Assembly (NCBI GenBank): GCA_050700835.1
Contig: JBOHDX010000054.1
Coordinates: 98,794 to 162,793 of the forward strand
Source of the DNA: JBOHDX01 sp050700835
Lineage (GTDB): Bacteria > Actinomycetota > Actinomycetes > Propionibacteriales > Nocardioidaceae
Length of the DNA: 64,000 nucleotides
Reading direction: 5' to 3'
Made by a program: the position numbers and the translations under genes. The notes under the pieces are model-generated. The model did not search any database, was not told the origin of the DNA, and was given only the letters and a program-made list of their open reading frames with translations. Shown here piece by piece: positions 25,131-35,400 of the stretch. Positions within the stretch are counted from its first letter, which is position 1, and each line of letters begins with the position of its first letter.

Positions 25131-27425
25131 ATGAGCAAGCAAGGCCAGCGGACCCAGCCGGTCCCCGTACCCATCGACGAGCTCTCCCGGATCGTGGCCG
25201 GAACCCACTACGATCCGCACGCGGTCCTCGGCCCGCACCCCTACGACGGCGGCCTGTCGGTCCGGGTGCTCCGGCCGCTGGCCAAGACCGTCCGGGTGGA
25301 ACATGAGGCGGGTGTCACCGAGCTAGCGCACGAGCATGGCGGGATCTGGGCCGGCACGCTCGACAGTCCGGTCGTGGTCGACTACCGCGTCCTCGTGGAC
25401 TACGGCGACGGCGTCACCCACCTGGTCGACGACCCCTACCGCTACCTGCCGTCGCTCGGCGAGGTCGATCTGCATCTGATCTCCGAAGGCCGGCACGAGC
25501 GCCTGTGGGACGTCCTGGGCGCGCACGTTCAGCGCTACGCCACGCCGTCCGGCCCGGTCACCGGCACGTCGTTCGCCGTGTGGGCGCCGAACGCGAAGGG
25601 CGTGCGCGTGCTCGGCGACTTCAACGGGTGGAACGGCGAGGCTCATCCCCTGCGCTCGATGGGCTCGTCGGGCGTTTGGGAGCTGTTCGTGCCCGACGTC
25701 GGCAGCGGTACGCACTACAAGCTGTCCATCTGTGGCGCCGACGGCGTGTGGCGTGCCAAGGCGGACCCGATGGCGTTCGCCGCGCAAGTGCCACCGGAGA
25801 CTGCCTCGCGGGTCTTCGAGTCGGACTACGTGTGGGGCGACGCCGCCTGGCTGGCCGAACGCACCGCGACGCCCGCGCACGAGCGACCGATGAACACCTA
25901 CGAGCTTCACCTCGGCTCCTGGCGGCGCGGGCTGTCCTACCGCGAGCTCGCGACCCAGCTGGTCGACTACGTGTCCGGACTGGGTTTCACCCACGTGGAG
26001 CTCATGCCGGTGATGGAGCATCCGTTCGGGGGCTCGTGGGGATACCACGTCACCGGCTTCTACGCCCCCACGTCGCGCTTCGGCAGCCCCGACGACTTCC
26101 GGCACCTCGTCGACGCGCTGCACCAGGCCGGGATCGGGGTGATCCTCGACTGGGTGCCGGGTCATTTCGCCACCGACGAGTGGGCACTGGCGAAGTTCGA
26201 CGGGCAGGCCTTGTACGAGCACGCGGACCCGCAGCGGGGCTGGCATCCCGAGTGGGGGTCGTACATCTTCGACTTCGGCCGTCGCGAGGTACGCAACTTC
26301 CTGGTGGCCAACGCGTTGTACTGGATGGAGGAGTTCCACGCCGACGGTCTGCGGGTCGACGGGGTCGCGTCGATGCTCTATCTCGACTACTCCCGGAAGT
26401 CAGGCGAGTGGACCCCGAACATCCATGGTGGCCGGGAGAACCTCGAAGCCGTGTCCTTCCTGCAGGAGGTCAACGCCACCTGCTTCCGGCGGGTTCCCGG
26501 CGTCACCACGATCGCCGAGGAGTCGACGTCGTGGCCGGGCGTCACCAGGCCGACTCACCTGGGCGGACTCGGTTTCGGCTTCAAGTGGAACATGGGCTGG
26601 ATGCACGACTCCCTCGGCTACGTCGAGCAGGACCCGATCTACCGGCAGTTCCACCACCAGCAGATGACGTTCGCGATGATGTACGCGTACTCCGAGAACT
26701 TTGTGCTGCCCCTGTCGCACGACGAAGTGGTGCACGGCAAGGGGTCCCTGTTGCGCAAGCTGCCCGGTGATCGCTGGCAACAGCTCGCGACCCTGCGCGC
26801 CTACCTCGCCTACATGTGGGCCCATCCGGGCAAGCAGCTGCTCTTCATGGGGGCCGAGATAGGCCAGGAGTCGGAGTGGTCGGAGCAGCGCGAGCTCGAC
26901 TGGTGGCAGCTCGACAACCCCGACAACGCCGGGCTGCACCGGCTCGTGCGCGACATCAACCACGCCTACCGCGCGCAGGGGCCACTGTGGCGGGGCGACG
27001 ACGACCCTTCGGGGTTCAGCTGGATCGACGCCAACGACTCGACCAACAACGTGTTCAGCTTCGTGAGGCGCACCGGCGACGAGCTGGTCGCCTGCATCGC
27101 CAACTTCGCCGCCGTCCCGCACGAGGGTTACCACCTGGGTCTGCCCACAGCCGGCACCTGGCAGGAGCTCGTCAACACCGACTCCGACGTCTACGGCGGC
27201 TCCGGTGTGGGCAACCTCGGGGCGGTCGAGGCGACCGAGCAGCCTTGGCACGGTCAGCCGGCATCGGCGATCCTGCGCCTCCCGCCCCTCGGTACGCTCT
27301 GGCTGCGATCGCCTGGCGCCGGCCCCTCTAGCCCCTCTGCCCCTGGTGACCAGAAGTCCCGGACCGACGCGCCGAAACCCGCGGATCGCCGGTCCGTAAG
27401 CCGCGGATCGACGAGGTTGGGCTGA
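25131..27425 (+). CDS. glgB: 1,4-alpha-glucan branching enzyme
   Basis: GlgB introduces alpha-1,6 branches and so completes the glucan made by GlgE. The 764-residue GH13_9 enzyme has an N1 domain (GTHYDPHAVLGPHP), a CBM48 domain (FAVWAPNAKGVRVLGDFNGW) and a barrel with VILDWVPGHFATD, the nucleophile Asp in DGLRVDGVASMLY, the Glu in TIAEEST and the Asp in LPLSHDEVVHGK. The last 35 residues are a Pro/Ser/Arg-rich tail not usual in the family. ATG 25131 has GAGAGG 11 bases upstream. A C-rich gap of 75 bases separates it from the kinase gene. Confidence 0.95.
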   Translation: MSKQGQRTQPVPVPIDELSRIVAGTHYDPHAVLGPHPYDGGLSVRVLRPLAKTVRVEHEAGVTELAHEHGGIWAGTLDSPVVVDYRVLVDYGDGVTHLVDDPYRYLPSLGEVDLHLISEGRHERLWDVLGAHVQRYATPSGPVTGTSFAVWAPNAKGVRVLGDFNGWNGEAHPLRSMGSSGVWELFVPDVGSGTHYKLSICGADGVWRAKADPMAFAAQVPPETASRVFESDYVWGDAAWLAERTATPAHERPMNTYELHLGSWRRGLSYRELATQLVDYVSGLGFTHVELMPVMEHPFGGSWGYHVTGFYAPTSRFGSPDDFRHLVDALHQAGIGVILDWVPGHFATDEWALAKFDGQALYEHADPQRGWHPEWGSYIFDFGRREVRNFLVANALYWMEEFHADGLRVDGVASMLYLDYSRKSGEWTPNIHGGRENLEAVSFLQEVNATCFRRVPGVTTIAEESTSWPGVTRPTHLGGLGFGFKWNMGWMHDSLGYVEQDPIYRQFHHQQMTFAMMYAYSENFVLPLSHDEVVHGKGSLLRKLPGDRWQQLATLRAYLAYMWAHPGKQLLFMGAEIGQESEWSEQRELDWWQLDNPDNAGLHRLVRDINHAYRAQGPLWRGDDDPSGFSWIDANDSTNNVFSFVRRTGDELVACIANFAAVPHEGYHLGLPTAGTWQELVNTDSDVYGGSGVGNLGAVEATEQPWHGQPASAILRLPPLGTLWLRSPGAGPSSPSAPGDQKSRTDAPKPADRRSVSRGSTRLG

Positions 27426-27430
27426 CCGGA

Positions 27431-28453
27431 GTGGAGGTCCCGGAGCAGCCGACGCTTCGCGACGGCGACGTGGTGCTGCGCCCGTGGCGGGACGAGGACA
27501 TCGATCCCGCCCGGCTCCAGCACGACGAGGAGATGGCGAAGCGGTTCGGCTTCGCACGGGTGATCCCCTCACATGAGCAGCACGAAGCCGCGGTCCGGGG
27601 CTGGCGCGAGGGCTATGCGAACGGCCGATCCACTGTCGCGTTCGTCGTCGAGCGCGACGGGCACATCGCCGGCGGCGTCGACGTGCGTCAGCAGGCAGAG
27701 GGTGGCGCTCACCTGTCGTGGACGTTGTACGCCGGACACGGTGGGCGCGGCACGATGACGCGGGCAGTGCGCCTGCTGGTCGCGTACGCCTTCGACGATC
27801 TCGGTGCGCACCGGGTGGAGGCGTACGTCCACCCCGACAACGCCCGGTCGCTGCGAGTCGCGGCGCGCGCGGGGCTGCGCCGTGAAGGGCTGGTCAGGGG
27901 TCGCAACAACGACGACCGCAGGGACGCGGTCCTGCTGGCCCGGCTCGCGGACGACCCCGATCCGTTCACGCCGGGCGGCTTCACCGGCGTGCTCAACGCG
28001 TTCCTGCCGACGAAGCGGGTGATCGCCCAGGGCGTGATCCGGGACCAGCACGGGCGGGTTCTGCTGTGCGAGCCGACGTACAAGAAGGAGTGGGACCTTC
28101 CCGGCGGAGTGGTCGAGCCGCACGAGTCGCCGCGGGCCGGACTCGCTCGAGAGATCCGGGAGGAGCTCGGTCTCGATCTCGAGCCCGGCCGGCTGGTCAC
28201 CGTGAACTGGTTGCGACCCTGGCGTGGCTGGGACGACGCGTGCGCGTTCGTCTTCGAGGCGGCGACCCTCGACGCGGACAGCATCGCGACGCTCTGCCTG
28301 CAGCCGACTGAGATCCGCGCCGTTCACTGGTGCGACCTGCCGTTGGCGCATGACCACGTGGCCCCGGTGACGGCGCGCCTCCTGACGCTTCTGGCGGGAG
28401 GCGATCCGGTCCCGCCCTACCTCGAAGCGGGATACGCCGGAGCCGGTCAATAG
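27431..28453 (+). CDS. GNAT acetyltransferase-Nudix hydrolase fusion
   Basis: Residues 1-180 form a RimJ/RimL-like N-acetyltransferase: LRDGDVVLRPWRDED, GRGTMTRAVRLLVAYAF near the acetyl-CoA loop, and VHPDNARSLRVAARAGLRREG. Residues 190-325 form a Nudix domain whose box fits Gx5Ex7REUxEExGU exactly, from GGVVEPHESPRAGLA to REIREELGLDL. Both domains look intact. The fused protein may pair removal of a damaged or acylated nucleotide with acetyl transfer, but no substrate can be named. It starts at GTG 27431, five bases after the glgB stop, and is probably co-transcribed with it. Confidence 0.85.
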   Translation: MEVPEQPTLRDGDVVLRPWRDEDIDPARLQHDEEMAKRFGFARVIPSHEQHEAAVRGWREGYANGRSTVAFVVERDGHIAGGVDVRQQAEGGAHLSWTLYAGHGGRGTMTRAVRLLVAYAFDDLGAHRVEAYVHPDNARSLRVAARAGLRREGLVRGRNNDDRRDAVLLARLADDPDPFTPGGFTGVLNAFLPTKRVIAQGVIRDQHGRVLLCEPTYKKEWDLPGGVVEPHESPRAGLAREIREELGLDLEPGRLVTVNWLRPWRGWDDACAFVFEAATLDADSIATLCLQPTEIRAVHWCDLPLAHDHVAPVTARLLTLLAGGDPVPPYLEAGYAGAGQ

Positions 28454-28464
28454 GATCGCTGCTC

Positions 28465-29079
28465 GTGTGGATCGTGGTGCTGGTCGTCGCCATCGGTCTC
28501 GGGGTGGCACTCGCACCTGGGCCGATGCTGGCGCTGGTCAGCGCGAACACGATGCGGGGCGGCCTGCGGTCCGGCGCGCTGAGCGCGGTCGCCGCCGCGA
28601 CCGCCGATGCACTCATCACCGTGATGGCCCTGGTCATCGTCGACGCGCTGGGCAGCCGGCTCGGCGGGGTCATCGGCATGGTGGGCGGCCTCGTGCTGGT
28701 CGGCCTCGCCGTCGACGCGTTCGTCGTCTCGAGGCGCACCGACCCGGTCCCTCGTGGCGCCGCCACGCACCGCAAGTTCGTGCAGGCCGCCCAGCTTGAG
28801 CTGAGCATGCCGCAGGCCCTGCTGTTCGGGCTGACCGTCGCGGGCCCGGTGCTCACCCACCTGCGCGACGTCCGGGACAGCTGGCCGTGGGCGTTGGCGG
28901 CGGTGCTGTCCGGCGTCCTGCTCGGCACCAGACTGGTCGTCGCGGCCTGGGTAGCGAGGTCCGGGTCGCCGCTGCCGCGCCGGTCGTACCGCTTGATCTG
29001 CCGGTGTGTGGCGGTCGTGTTGTCGACCACGGGGGTCGTGATGATCATCTGGCTCGGCGGGTACGGCCTGCACCTGTGA
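28465..29079 (+). CDS. LysE/RhtB-family exporter
   Basis: The 204-residue membrane protein has about six hydrophobic segments. Near the N-terminus it has the family's APGPMLALV motif, followed by ANTMRGGLRSGALSAVAAATADAL. LysE-type proteins export amino acids or other small metabolites with proton exchange. The second half (LSMPQALLFGLTVAGPVL) is consistent. It starts at GTG 28465, 11 bases after the fusion gene's stop, and is convergent with the lipoprotein gene that ends at 29087. The substrate is unknown. Confidence 0.8.
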   Translation: MWIVVLVVAIGLGVALAPGPMLALVSANTMRGGLRSGALSAVAAATADALITVMALVIVDALGSRLGGVIGMVGGLVLVGLAVDAFVVSRRTDPVPRGAATHRKFVQAAQLELSMPQALLFGLTVAGPVLTHLRDVRDSWPWALAAVLSGVLLGTRLVVAAWVARSGSPLPRRSYRLICRCVAVVLSTTGVVMIIWLGGYGLHL

Positions 29080-29086
29080 CAACGGC

Positions 29087-30085
29087 TCACGACCCCGAGC
29101 CGGAGACGACCCCGCCGTACTGCCCGAGGACCCGTGGCTTGCCGCTGCCGGCCGGAGGGATGTACATCAGCAACTGGTGGTAGTAGCGAAGCAGCCCGTT
29201 GGTGTAGAGCCGGCCGGACAGGAACGCCTTCTGCTCCGAGCCCTCCGGCCAGTTGACGTACGTCCCGGGCTTGATCCGGTAGCGGTCGACGCGGACCAGG
29301 GTGGCGAACACGAGAGCGCCGCCGTCATCGGTACGCAGCGCGTACTGAACCGGCTGCGCCGACCAGGACTCGCTGAAGTGGACCCCCTTGATCCGCCGCT
29401 GCTCCCGGGCGATCGCGCGCATCTGGGAGATGAACGAGTCGGCGACGACGGCCGACGCCGCCGGGACCGACGGGTCGGCGAGCGCGGCGGTGTAGGACCT
29501 GACGGCGTCCGTGGGCGACAGGTCGAGACCCTCGGACGATCCGGCCCCGATCGGCGTCAGTGCGGACGTGTCGTCCACCTTGAACGCGGGCAGCGCGGTG
29601 GTGTCGAGAACCTCGGGGCTGGCGACCATCTGCCACGTCGACACCGACGTCCTTCGCTCGAAGATCTGCACCTTCGTCAGCTTGCGTACCCCGTCGTCGA
29701 CGACCACCACGAACCACAGCGGATAGCGCGATAGCCGTGGCACCAGGACCCGCTCGATCCGCAGTGCCTGGGAGTCGTCGGGCTCGTGGGTCAGCAGCAG
29801 CCGGCGCGCCACCTGCAGCGCTCCGGCGTCGATGGCGAGCACCGGACCCGTCTCGGTCGCGGTCAGCGGCTGTGCGTCGAGCAGGTGCAGCGCGTTCTTG
29901 CGAACCGCCTTGTAGTGCGCATAGATGGCGTCCGCCTGGGCGCGGCTGACCGCCACCTTGGTGATGCCGTGGTCGGCCTTCTGGTACGGCAGCAACGCGC
30001 ACGACCCCGTCAGAAGGATGCTCGCCAGCAACGCCACCGTGGTCGCTCTGCGCGACCCGGTCGGGGCGGTCGCAGGGGCGGTCAC
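29087..30085 (-). CDS. predicted lipoprotein, unknown function
   Basis: I do not recognise a characterised family. The 332-residue protein has an arginine pair, a hydrophobic segment and a lipobox-like LTGSC (Cys about residue 29), so it should be anchored outside the membrane. The mature part is well ordered, with SRAQADAIYAHYKAVRKNA, RYPLWFVVVVDDGVRKLTK and a C-terminal LYTNGLLRYYHQLLMYIPP. It follows the membrane-protein gene at 30129 after 43 bases on the same strand, and both may work together at the cell surface. Starts at GTG 30085; no good ribosome site is visible. Confidence 0.75.
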   Translation of the reverse strand: MTAPATAPTGSRRATTVALLASILLTGSCALLPYQKADHGITKVAVSRAQADAIYAHYKAVRKNALHLLDAQPLTATETGPVLAIDAGALQVARRLLLTHEPDDSQALRIERVLVPRLSRYPLWFVVVVDDGVRKLTKVQIFERRTSVSTWQMVASPEVLDTTALPAFKVDDTSALTPIGAGSSEGLDLSPTDAVRSYTAALADPSVPAASAVVADSFISQMRAIAREQRRIKGVHFSESWSAQPVQYALRTDDGGALVFATLVRVDRYRIKPGTYVNWPEGSEQKAFLSGRLYTNGLLRYYHQLLMYIPPAGSGKPRVLGQYGGVVSGSGS

Positions 30086-30097
30086 CGGCCGATCACC

Positions 30098-30140
30098 GCG
30101 TCGGTCACCGGGTCCATCACCGGGTCCATCACCGGGTCAC
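30098..30140 (+). repeat. short 12-base tandem repeat
   Basis: GGGTCCATCACC is present twice exactly, flanked by partial units GTCGGTCACC and GGGTCACCC. The run spans the stop codon of the membrane-protein gene at 30129, so copy changes would alter that C-terminus or shift its stop. Confidence 0.6.
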
Positions 30141-30827
30141 CCTGGCCGGGTCGTCCGGAGTGTCGACCGTCGTCCCGGCGCCGTCGTCCCGGTCCTCGTC
30201 CCGGTCCTCTTCCCAGTCCTCGTCGTCCCACTCGCGGCGCCCGCGCCAGGCGATCCACCCGAACAGCCCGAGCCCGAACGCGACCGCGCACAGGCCGAGC
30301 CCAATGCCGAAGCCACCCTTCAGGTCGTACGTCGCGGTGACCTCGAGCCCTCGTAGGTTGCCAGTGCCGAGCGCGATGACGGCGACGGACGACGCCTGGT
30401 CTGGCAACGGGAACGTGAGCGCCGCGCCTCCGCGGCCGGTGGCCTGGTCCAGCCACCAGTCGACGGCGGTCGGAGCCGCGGGCAGGTGGCCGGTGCCACG
30501 GACGCTGGTGGTGCTGATCCGCCACGGCACATGGACCGCATCCACCCGCAGATACGCCGTGCGTCCGAGATAGTCGGCCACGTCCACGGCATTACCGACA
30601 CCGACGAAGACGGGTCGGTGACGAGGAACAGTGACCAGGACGGTGACGGTCGGGCCGGCCCAGGTCAACGCGTCGGGGGCGGTGACGGCGGCGGCGTCCT
30701 TCGTGGACAGGCTGTGCGGACCGGACATGACCTGGTTGTCAGGCCCGAGCAGGAGCGCGAGGCCGGCACCCGCGGCCAGGCAGACCATCGCGAGCAGCAG
30801 CAACGCGACGCCGAGGACACGGCGCAT
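30129..30827 (-). CDS. two-helix membrane protein, unknown function
   Basis: The 232-residue protein has an N-terminal hydrophobic helix (VLGVALLLLAMVCLAAGAGLA), an extracellular middle of about 140 residues and a second helix near residue 170 (GFGIGLGLCAVAFGLGLFGW). The acidic cytoplasmic tail is rich in Asp, Glu and Arg (EEDRDEDRDDGAG). I recognise no family. ATG 30827 is preferred to GTG 30833 because GGGGG lies 5 bases upstream of it. The lipoprotein gene downstream is in the same orientation, which suggests a two-gene envelope unit. Confidence 0.75.
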   Translation of the reverse strand: MRRVLGVALLLLAMVCLAAGAGLALLLGPDNQVMSGPHSLSTKDAAAVTAPDALTWAGPTVTVLVTVPRHRPVFVGVGNAVDVADYLGRTAYLRVDAVHVPWRISTTSVRGTGHLPAAPTAVDWWLDQATGRGGAALTFPLPDQASSVAVIALGTGNLRGLEVTATYDLKGGFGIGLGLCAVAFGLGLFGWIAWRGRREWDDEDWEEDRDEDRDDGAGTTVDTPDDPARVTR

Positions 30828-30913
30828 CGGCACCCCCGCGACTCGGTTGTGGTGGCGGCCAGCCTACGTCTCGCCACCCGCGGGCACCGGGTCAGAACGC
30901 GGCGGGCACCGGG

Positions 30914-31840
30914 TCAGAAGAGCGCGGACGCCAGGCGGCGACGGGCGGTCAGAACGCGCGGGTCATCCGCGCCGACCACGTCGAACAACGCGACGAGGTG
31001 CAGTCGGGCTGCTTCCCGGTCGTCGCCGGACGTCCGCGCGACCGTCTCGATCAGCCGGTTGAAGGCATCCTCCACGTGGCCGCCCACGACGTCGAGGTCC
31101 GCGACCAGTGCAGCCGCGGCCACGTCGTCGGGTGCGGAGGCCGCCGCGGCCCTGGCCTGCGTCGGGTCGACCCCGCGGGTGCGGCGCATGAGACTCACGC
31201 CGGCGAGCCGTTCGGCCGCCTCCGCGTCCGTCGGGTTGGCGTCGACCAGCCGCTGGTACGCCGCGAGTGCCCCGTCGAGGTCGTCGGCCGCCAGTGCGGC
31301 ATCGGCCTCGGCGAACCTCGGGTCGTCCGGTGTCTCCTCGGCGACGTCAGCTGACGGCCCCGCTGGGGCCTTCGGTGGCACCCGCCCCACGACGCCGTTG
31401 GCCACCGCCATCTTCACCAGCTCGTCGACGTAGCGCCGTGCCTCTGGCTCGTCCACCGTTCCTTGGAACAAGGGCACCGGCTGGCCGCGTACCAGTCCGA
31501 GGACATAGGGAACGCCCTGGGCACCCACGGCGGCCGCGATCTGGGGGTTGGAGTCGACGTCGAGCCGCGCCAACAGGAACCGTCCGGCGAACTCGTCGGC
31601 AAGGGCCGCGAGCGTGTCGTTCAGCTGGAGGCTCGACGGCGCGCGCGGTGACCACAGAGACAGCACGACAACGTGGTTGAGCGACGCCTCCAGGACCTCC
31701 GCCTGGAAGGAGGCCTCCGTCACGTCGATCGCGTACGAGCCGGTTCCCCCTGCTCCGGGCGCACCGGCGGCCGGCGTACCCCCGAGGCCCGAGAGGTCGA
31801 CGGCCCCTGGCCGGGAGAATCCCTCGCTGCGCTGGGTCAT
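30914..31840 (-). CDS. CnoX/YbbN-like thioredoxin-fold TPR protein
   Basis: Residues 1-60 are Gly/Ala/Pro-rich, followed by a thioredoxin fold (VVVLSLWSPRAPSSLQLND through FLLARLDVDSNPQIAAAVGAQGVP). The CxxC position reads Ser-Pro-Arg-Ala, so it cannot be a redox thioredoxin. The C-terminal 150 residues are TPR-like helices (LDGALAAYQRLVDANPTDAEA, then VEDAFNRLIETVAR). This layout matches the chaperedoxin/co-chaperone family that holds unfolded clients for chaperonins. ATG 31838-31840 is chosen because upstream codons give non-family sequence. It stands alone between the ABC/MarR operon and the membrane-protein pair. Confidence 0.85.
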   Translation of the reverse strand: MTQRSEGFSRPGAVDLSGLGGTPAAGAPGAGGTGSYAIDVTEASFQAEVLEASLNHVVVLSLWSPRAPSSLQLNDTLAALADEFAGRFLLARLDVDSNPQIAAAVGAQGVPYVLGLVRGQPVPLFQGTVDEPEARRYVDELVKMAVANGVVGRVPPKAPAGPSADVAEETPDDPRFAEADAALAADDLDGALAAYQRLVDANPTDAEAAERLAGVSLMRRTRGVDPTQARAAAASAPDDVAAAALVADLDVVGGHVEDAFNRLIETVARTSGDDREAARLHLVALFDVVGADDPRVLTARRRLASALF

Positions 31841-31907
31841 GGCCTCATTGTGTCGGACCGGCCCTGGTAGCCATGACCGGGCCCTGGCCACCTGGGATAC
31901 CGGCCGG

Positions 31908-32408
31908 TCAATCGAAATCGCCGGCGCCCCGGCGTACCGGAGCAAGCAGCGTGCTCAGCTCTCGCAGGCCGGCCGGATCCAGCTCGCCGAGACCGAACCT
32001 GGCCGAGACGAGGTCGGCGGTGGCAGCGCCGACTACGGTGCGGCCCTGGTCGGTGATCTCGGCCAGCACGGTCCGGCCGTCGTGCGGGTGCGGCACCCGG
32101 CGGACGAGGTCGTCGGCGACCAGACGGGAGACGATGCTGGTGACCGACGTGGGATGGACCTGGAGCCGCTCACCCATCTTGCCCAGCGGCAACGACCCGC
32201 GGCGGCTGAACGTCAGCAGCACCAGCGCCTCGTAGCGCGCGAACGTGAGCCCATGCGGTTTCAGGACGTCGTCGAGGTAGGCCAGGACCAGCTGCTGGAC
32301 TCGCATCAGGGAGGTCACGGCGCGCATCTGGTCGACGCCGTCCCACCTGGCACCCCACTGGCGGGCGGCCTCCTCGATCGGGTCGAACGGCAACGGACGT
32401 CTCGGCAT
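31908..32408 (-). CDS. MarR-family transcriptional regulator
   Basis: The 166-residue protein has the MarR winged helix: RYEALVLLTFSRRGSLPLG, recognition helix VHPTSVTSIVSRLVADDLVRR and wing PHPHDGRTVLAEITDQGR. The start is ATG 32406-32408 with GAGG 5 bases upstream. It is the last gene of the ABC export operon, 24 bases after the second permease, so it probably controls that transporter in response to an exported or toxic small molecule. No operator palindrome was picked out upstream of the operon. Confidence 0.9.
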   Translation of the reverse strand: MPRRPLPFDPIEEAARQWGARWDGVDQMRAVTSLMRVQQLVLAYLDDVLKPHGLTFARYEALVLLTFSRRGSLPLGKMGERLQVHPTSVTSIVSRLVADDLVRRVPHPHDGRTVLAEITDQGRTVVGAATADLVSARFGLGELDPAGLRELSTLLAPVRRGAGDFD

Positions 32409-32432
32409 GATGCCTCAGGCTAAGGGTTCTGC

Positions 32433-35400
32433 TCAGCGACCGGTGGCGCGCAGGTCCGCGCCGTGGGCACCCCGGATGATCAGGGCGCCCGCGGCCGACG
32501 AGATCAGCAGCAACGCGATGACGACGGCACCCACGGAGGTCACCAGGAGCGGCAGGTCGAGGGAGGTGGGTACGGGTGGCGTCGACGTGGTGACGTCCCC
32601 CAACCGCAGACTGCGGACGACGAGCTGCTGCGCTGCGGCCCCCGCCACGAGCCCGGCCAGGCTGGCCGCGCCGAACACCCCGAGGAACTCCGCGGCCGCC
32701 GCTCGCCAGAGCACGCGTCGTCGAACGCCGACCACAGTCAGCGCAGCCGCGTCGACACGCCGGGACCGGATCTGCACGGCGATGTTGGCGATCCCGCCGC
32801 CCAGGACGAGCAGCAGGATCGCGACCGCGACCGCGAGGTAGACCCGCAACGAGACGGCGTAGGCGTCGCCGTCGAGCCGCGCGCGGACCGAGCTGAGCAA
32901 CACCGGTGTCCTCGTGTCGACACCGTTGCGGCTCAGGGCGGTCACCAGGGAGGCCGGGGTGCCGGAGGTGGTCAGGATGTGCACGACCGGATAGACGCCG
33001 CTGGCGTATCCCTCGCGGGCGAACACCTGGAGGTCGCCCATCACCCCCCGCGGACCGACGAGGGGCAGGCCGGACGCCACGGCGATGGGACGTCCGGGCA
33101 CGATCACCCCGTCGAGGCGAGGCACCTGCACCCCCCGTCCGCCGGTGAACGGCGCCTGCGTGAGCTGGCTCGTGGACCCGACCACCACCGGGCGCTGGTC
33201 CGGTACATCGGTCGGCGTGATGCTGATCGGCTGCGCGGTGCCGCCGGTGTCGACCGTGACCCGCAGACCGGCGCTGCCGGCGCCGGCAATCTGGACCACC
33301 GAACCTGTGTCGGCGAACGGACGACCCGGTCGCCAGGCCGAGGCGCTGCCGAAGCGCATGTCGACCGGCTTCCCGTCGAGCCGCAACGAGCGGAAGGTCA
33401 TGGCGCCCTTGGCGGACAGCTCCGAGCCTCCGCTGAGCACCTGGACGGAGTTGAGGACGCAGCCCGTGGCGCATCCGGTGAGCCTCCCGGTCAGCCGGGC
33501 CGGCCCGGACGCGGGCCCGCCGCCGAGGATCACCGGCTGGCTCGACCCGTCCGGCGTGAGCGCCTCGATCCAGACCGTGACGCCTCGCGCGTTCAGCTCG
33601 TCGTCGACCGAGAGCGACAACACGCCGTCGTGCAGGACCAACGGCGACCCTGACCCGGACAGTTGCCTCCCCAACGAGGCGACGCTGGAACCAGGTGTCC
33701 AGCTCGACGGCCAGTCGGCCACGGTCCCGAGCCGTGACGCGTCGACGTACACCGTGGGCAGCAGGGGCGGGCGGTCGAGCACCGCCGCGGTCATCAGGTA
33801 CCTGCCCTGCGGGTCGAGCCGGTGGGTCAGCGCCTCCGCGGCGAGCGGCTGCAGCCCGGTGGGGTACGACACGGCCGCACCCACCTGGGCCGCTGCGGCC
33901 GACTCGCGCCAACGCACCGACGACTCCCACGTCTGACCGGCGAACACGCCGATGGCGAGCGCCGCAGTCACCGGCAGCACCAGGACGGCACCGACCTGGC
34001 GGCGCGACAGTGTGCGTACCCCAAGGAAGAGCCCGAGTGCGCGGCGTCGCCGCGTGCGGCGGGTGAGCGATCGCGCGGACCACACCAGTGCCGCGGCGGC
34101 GAGCCAACCGAGCACCACCGCCAGCAGGAACGGCGTTGAGAGGTCGAGCAGGTTCGGGACCGACCCTGACCTCGACGTAGCCAGCCCCGCCACCGCGACC
34201 CCCGTCACCGCGACGACCACGGCCCGCAGGACGTACGAGAGGCGGCTGGAGCGGATCGGCCGTGCCACGTCGCTGAGCTGGTCGTGCAACGGCTCGCGGA
34301 GCACCCGCCTGGTCGCGAGTCCGAGCGACGCGAACCCGACCAGCACGACGACCGCGGCCTCGATCGTCGCGGTGCTGACCATGTGCACGGCGATCCCCGG
34401 CCGTAGCCAGGCCGCGGCCAACCGCGTCGTGGCGAAGAAGCCGAGCAAGGTCCCCGCCACTCCCGCGGCCACCAGGACAAGGCCCGCCTCACCCAGCGTG
34501 AAGAGCCAGAGCCGCGGTCCGGACAGGCCCCGGAGCTTCACCAGTGCCACGTCCGTGCGCCTCTGGTCGGCCGCCACCGCCAGCAGACCGTACAGCAGGA
34601 GGACGGCGACGGCCGCCAGCGAAGCGACTGCCGGCAGGACGGTGGCGCTGGCCACCTTGTTCTCGGCGGCGATCTCCACCGCGATCGAGGACAGCTGGTT
34701 GTCCAGAGCGGCCGACAACGAACCCCCGTGGTACCGCAGCGCCGCACGTCGGGTCTCACGATGGGCCAGTGCTCCGAGCGCGGTCAGCGCCGGGGGGTCC
34801 AGCCTGTCGAGATGTGTCACCGGGCGGTCGACCAGGACCGTCCAGGTCTGTCCCGCCAAGCGGTCGAACTCAGTCGGGGCGACGAAGAAGGGAGCGGGCT
34901 GGTACGCGGTCGGCTCCGGTCGCGCATTCGGGTTGGCCGGAAGCGTGATGAACCTGGTCGGGTCGTACCAGTAGGCCCCCGCGACGTTCCTGAGCCGGTA
35001 GAACCCCACCACCCGCAACGAGAGCGGCCGAGCGGCGAGCCCCAGGACGGTGACCTGCTGGCCGAGGTGGAAACCGCCCAGGTGGATGTCGGACGAGGAG
35101 ACCAGCATCTCGCCCGGCGCCGTCGGGCATCGTCCGGTGATGCGCATGTGCGCGCAGGCATCGCCGCGTGCGAACAGCTGCACCTCTCGGTCCGGCTGCT
35201 TGACCCTCCTGGTGACCAGGGACAGCTGCGGCGGCGCGAAGCCTCGGTCGCTGATGTGGGCGCCGATCGCTCGGGCGTCCCGCAGCGCCTGGACGACGCT
35301 GCTTCCGACCGCCGGCTGGAACCGGTAGCCGAGCCCTGTCTGCCACTGGGCGCTGGCGGCGACGCGGTCGGCGAGCAAGGAGTTCGTCGCCGCGTTGACG

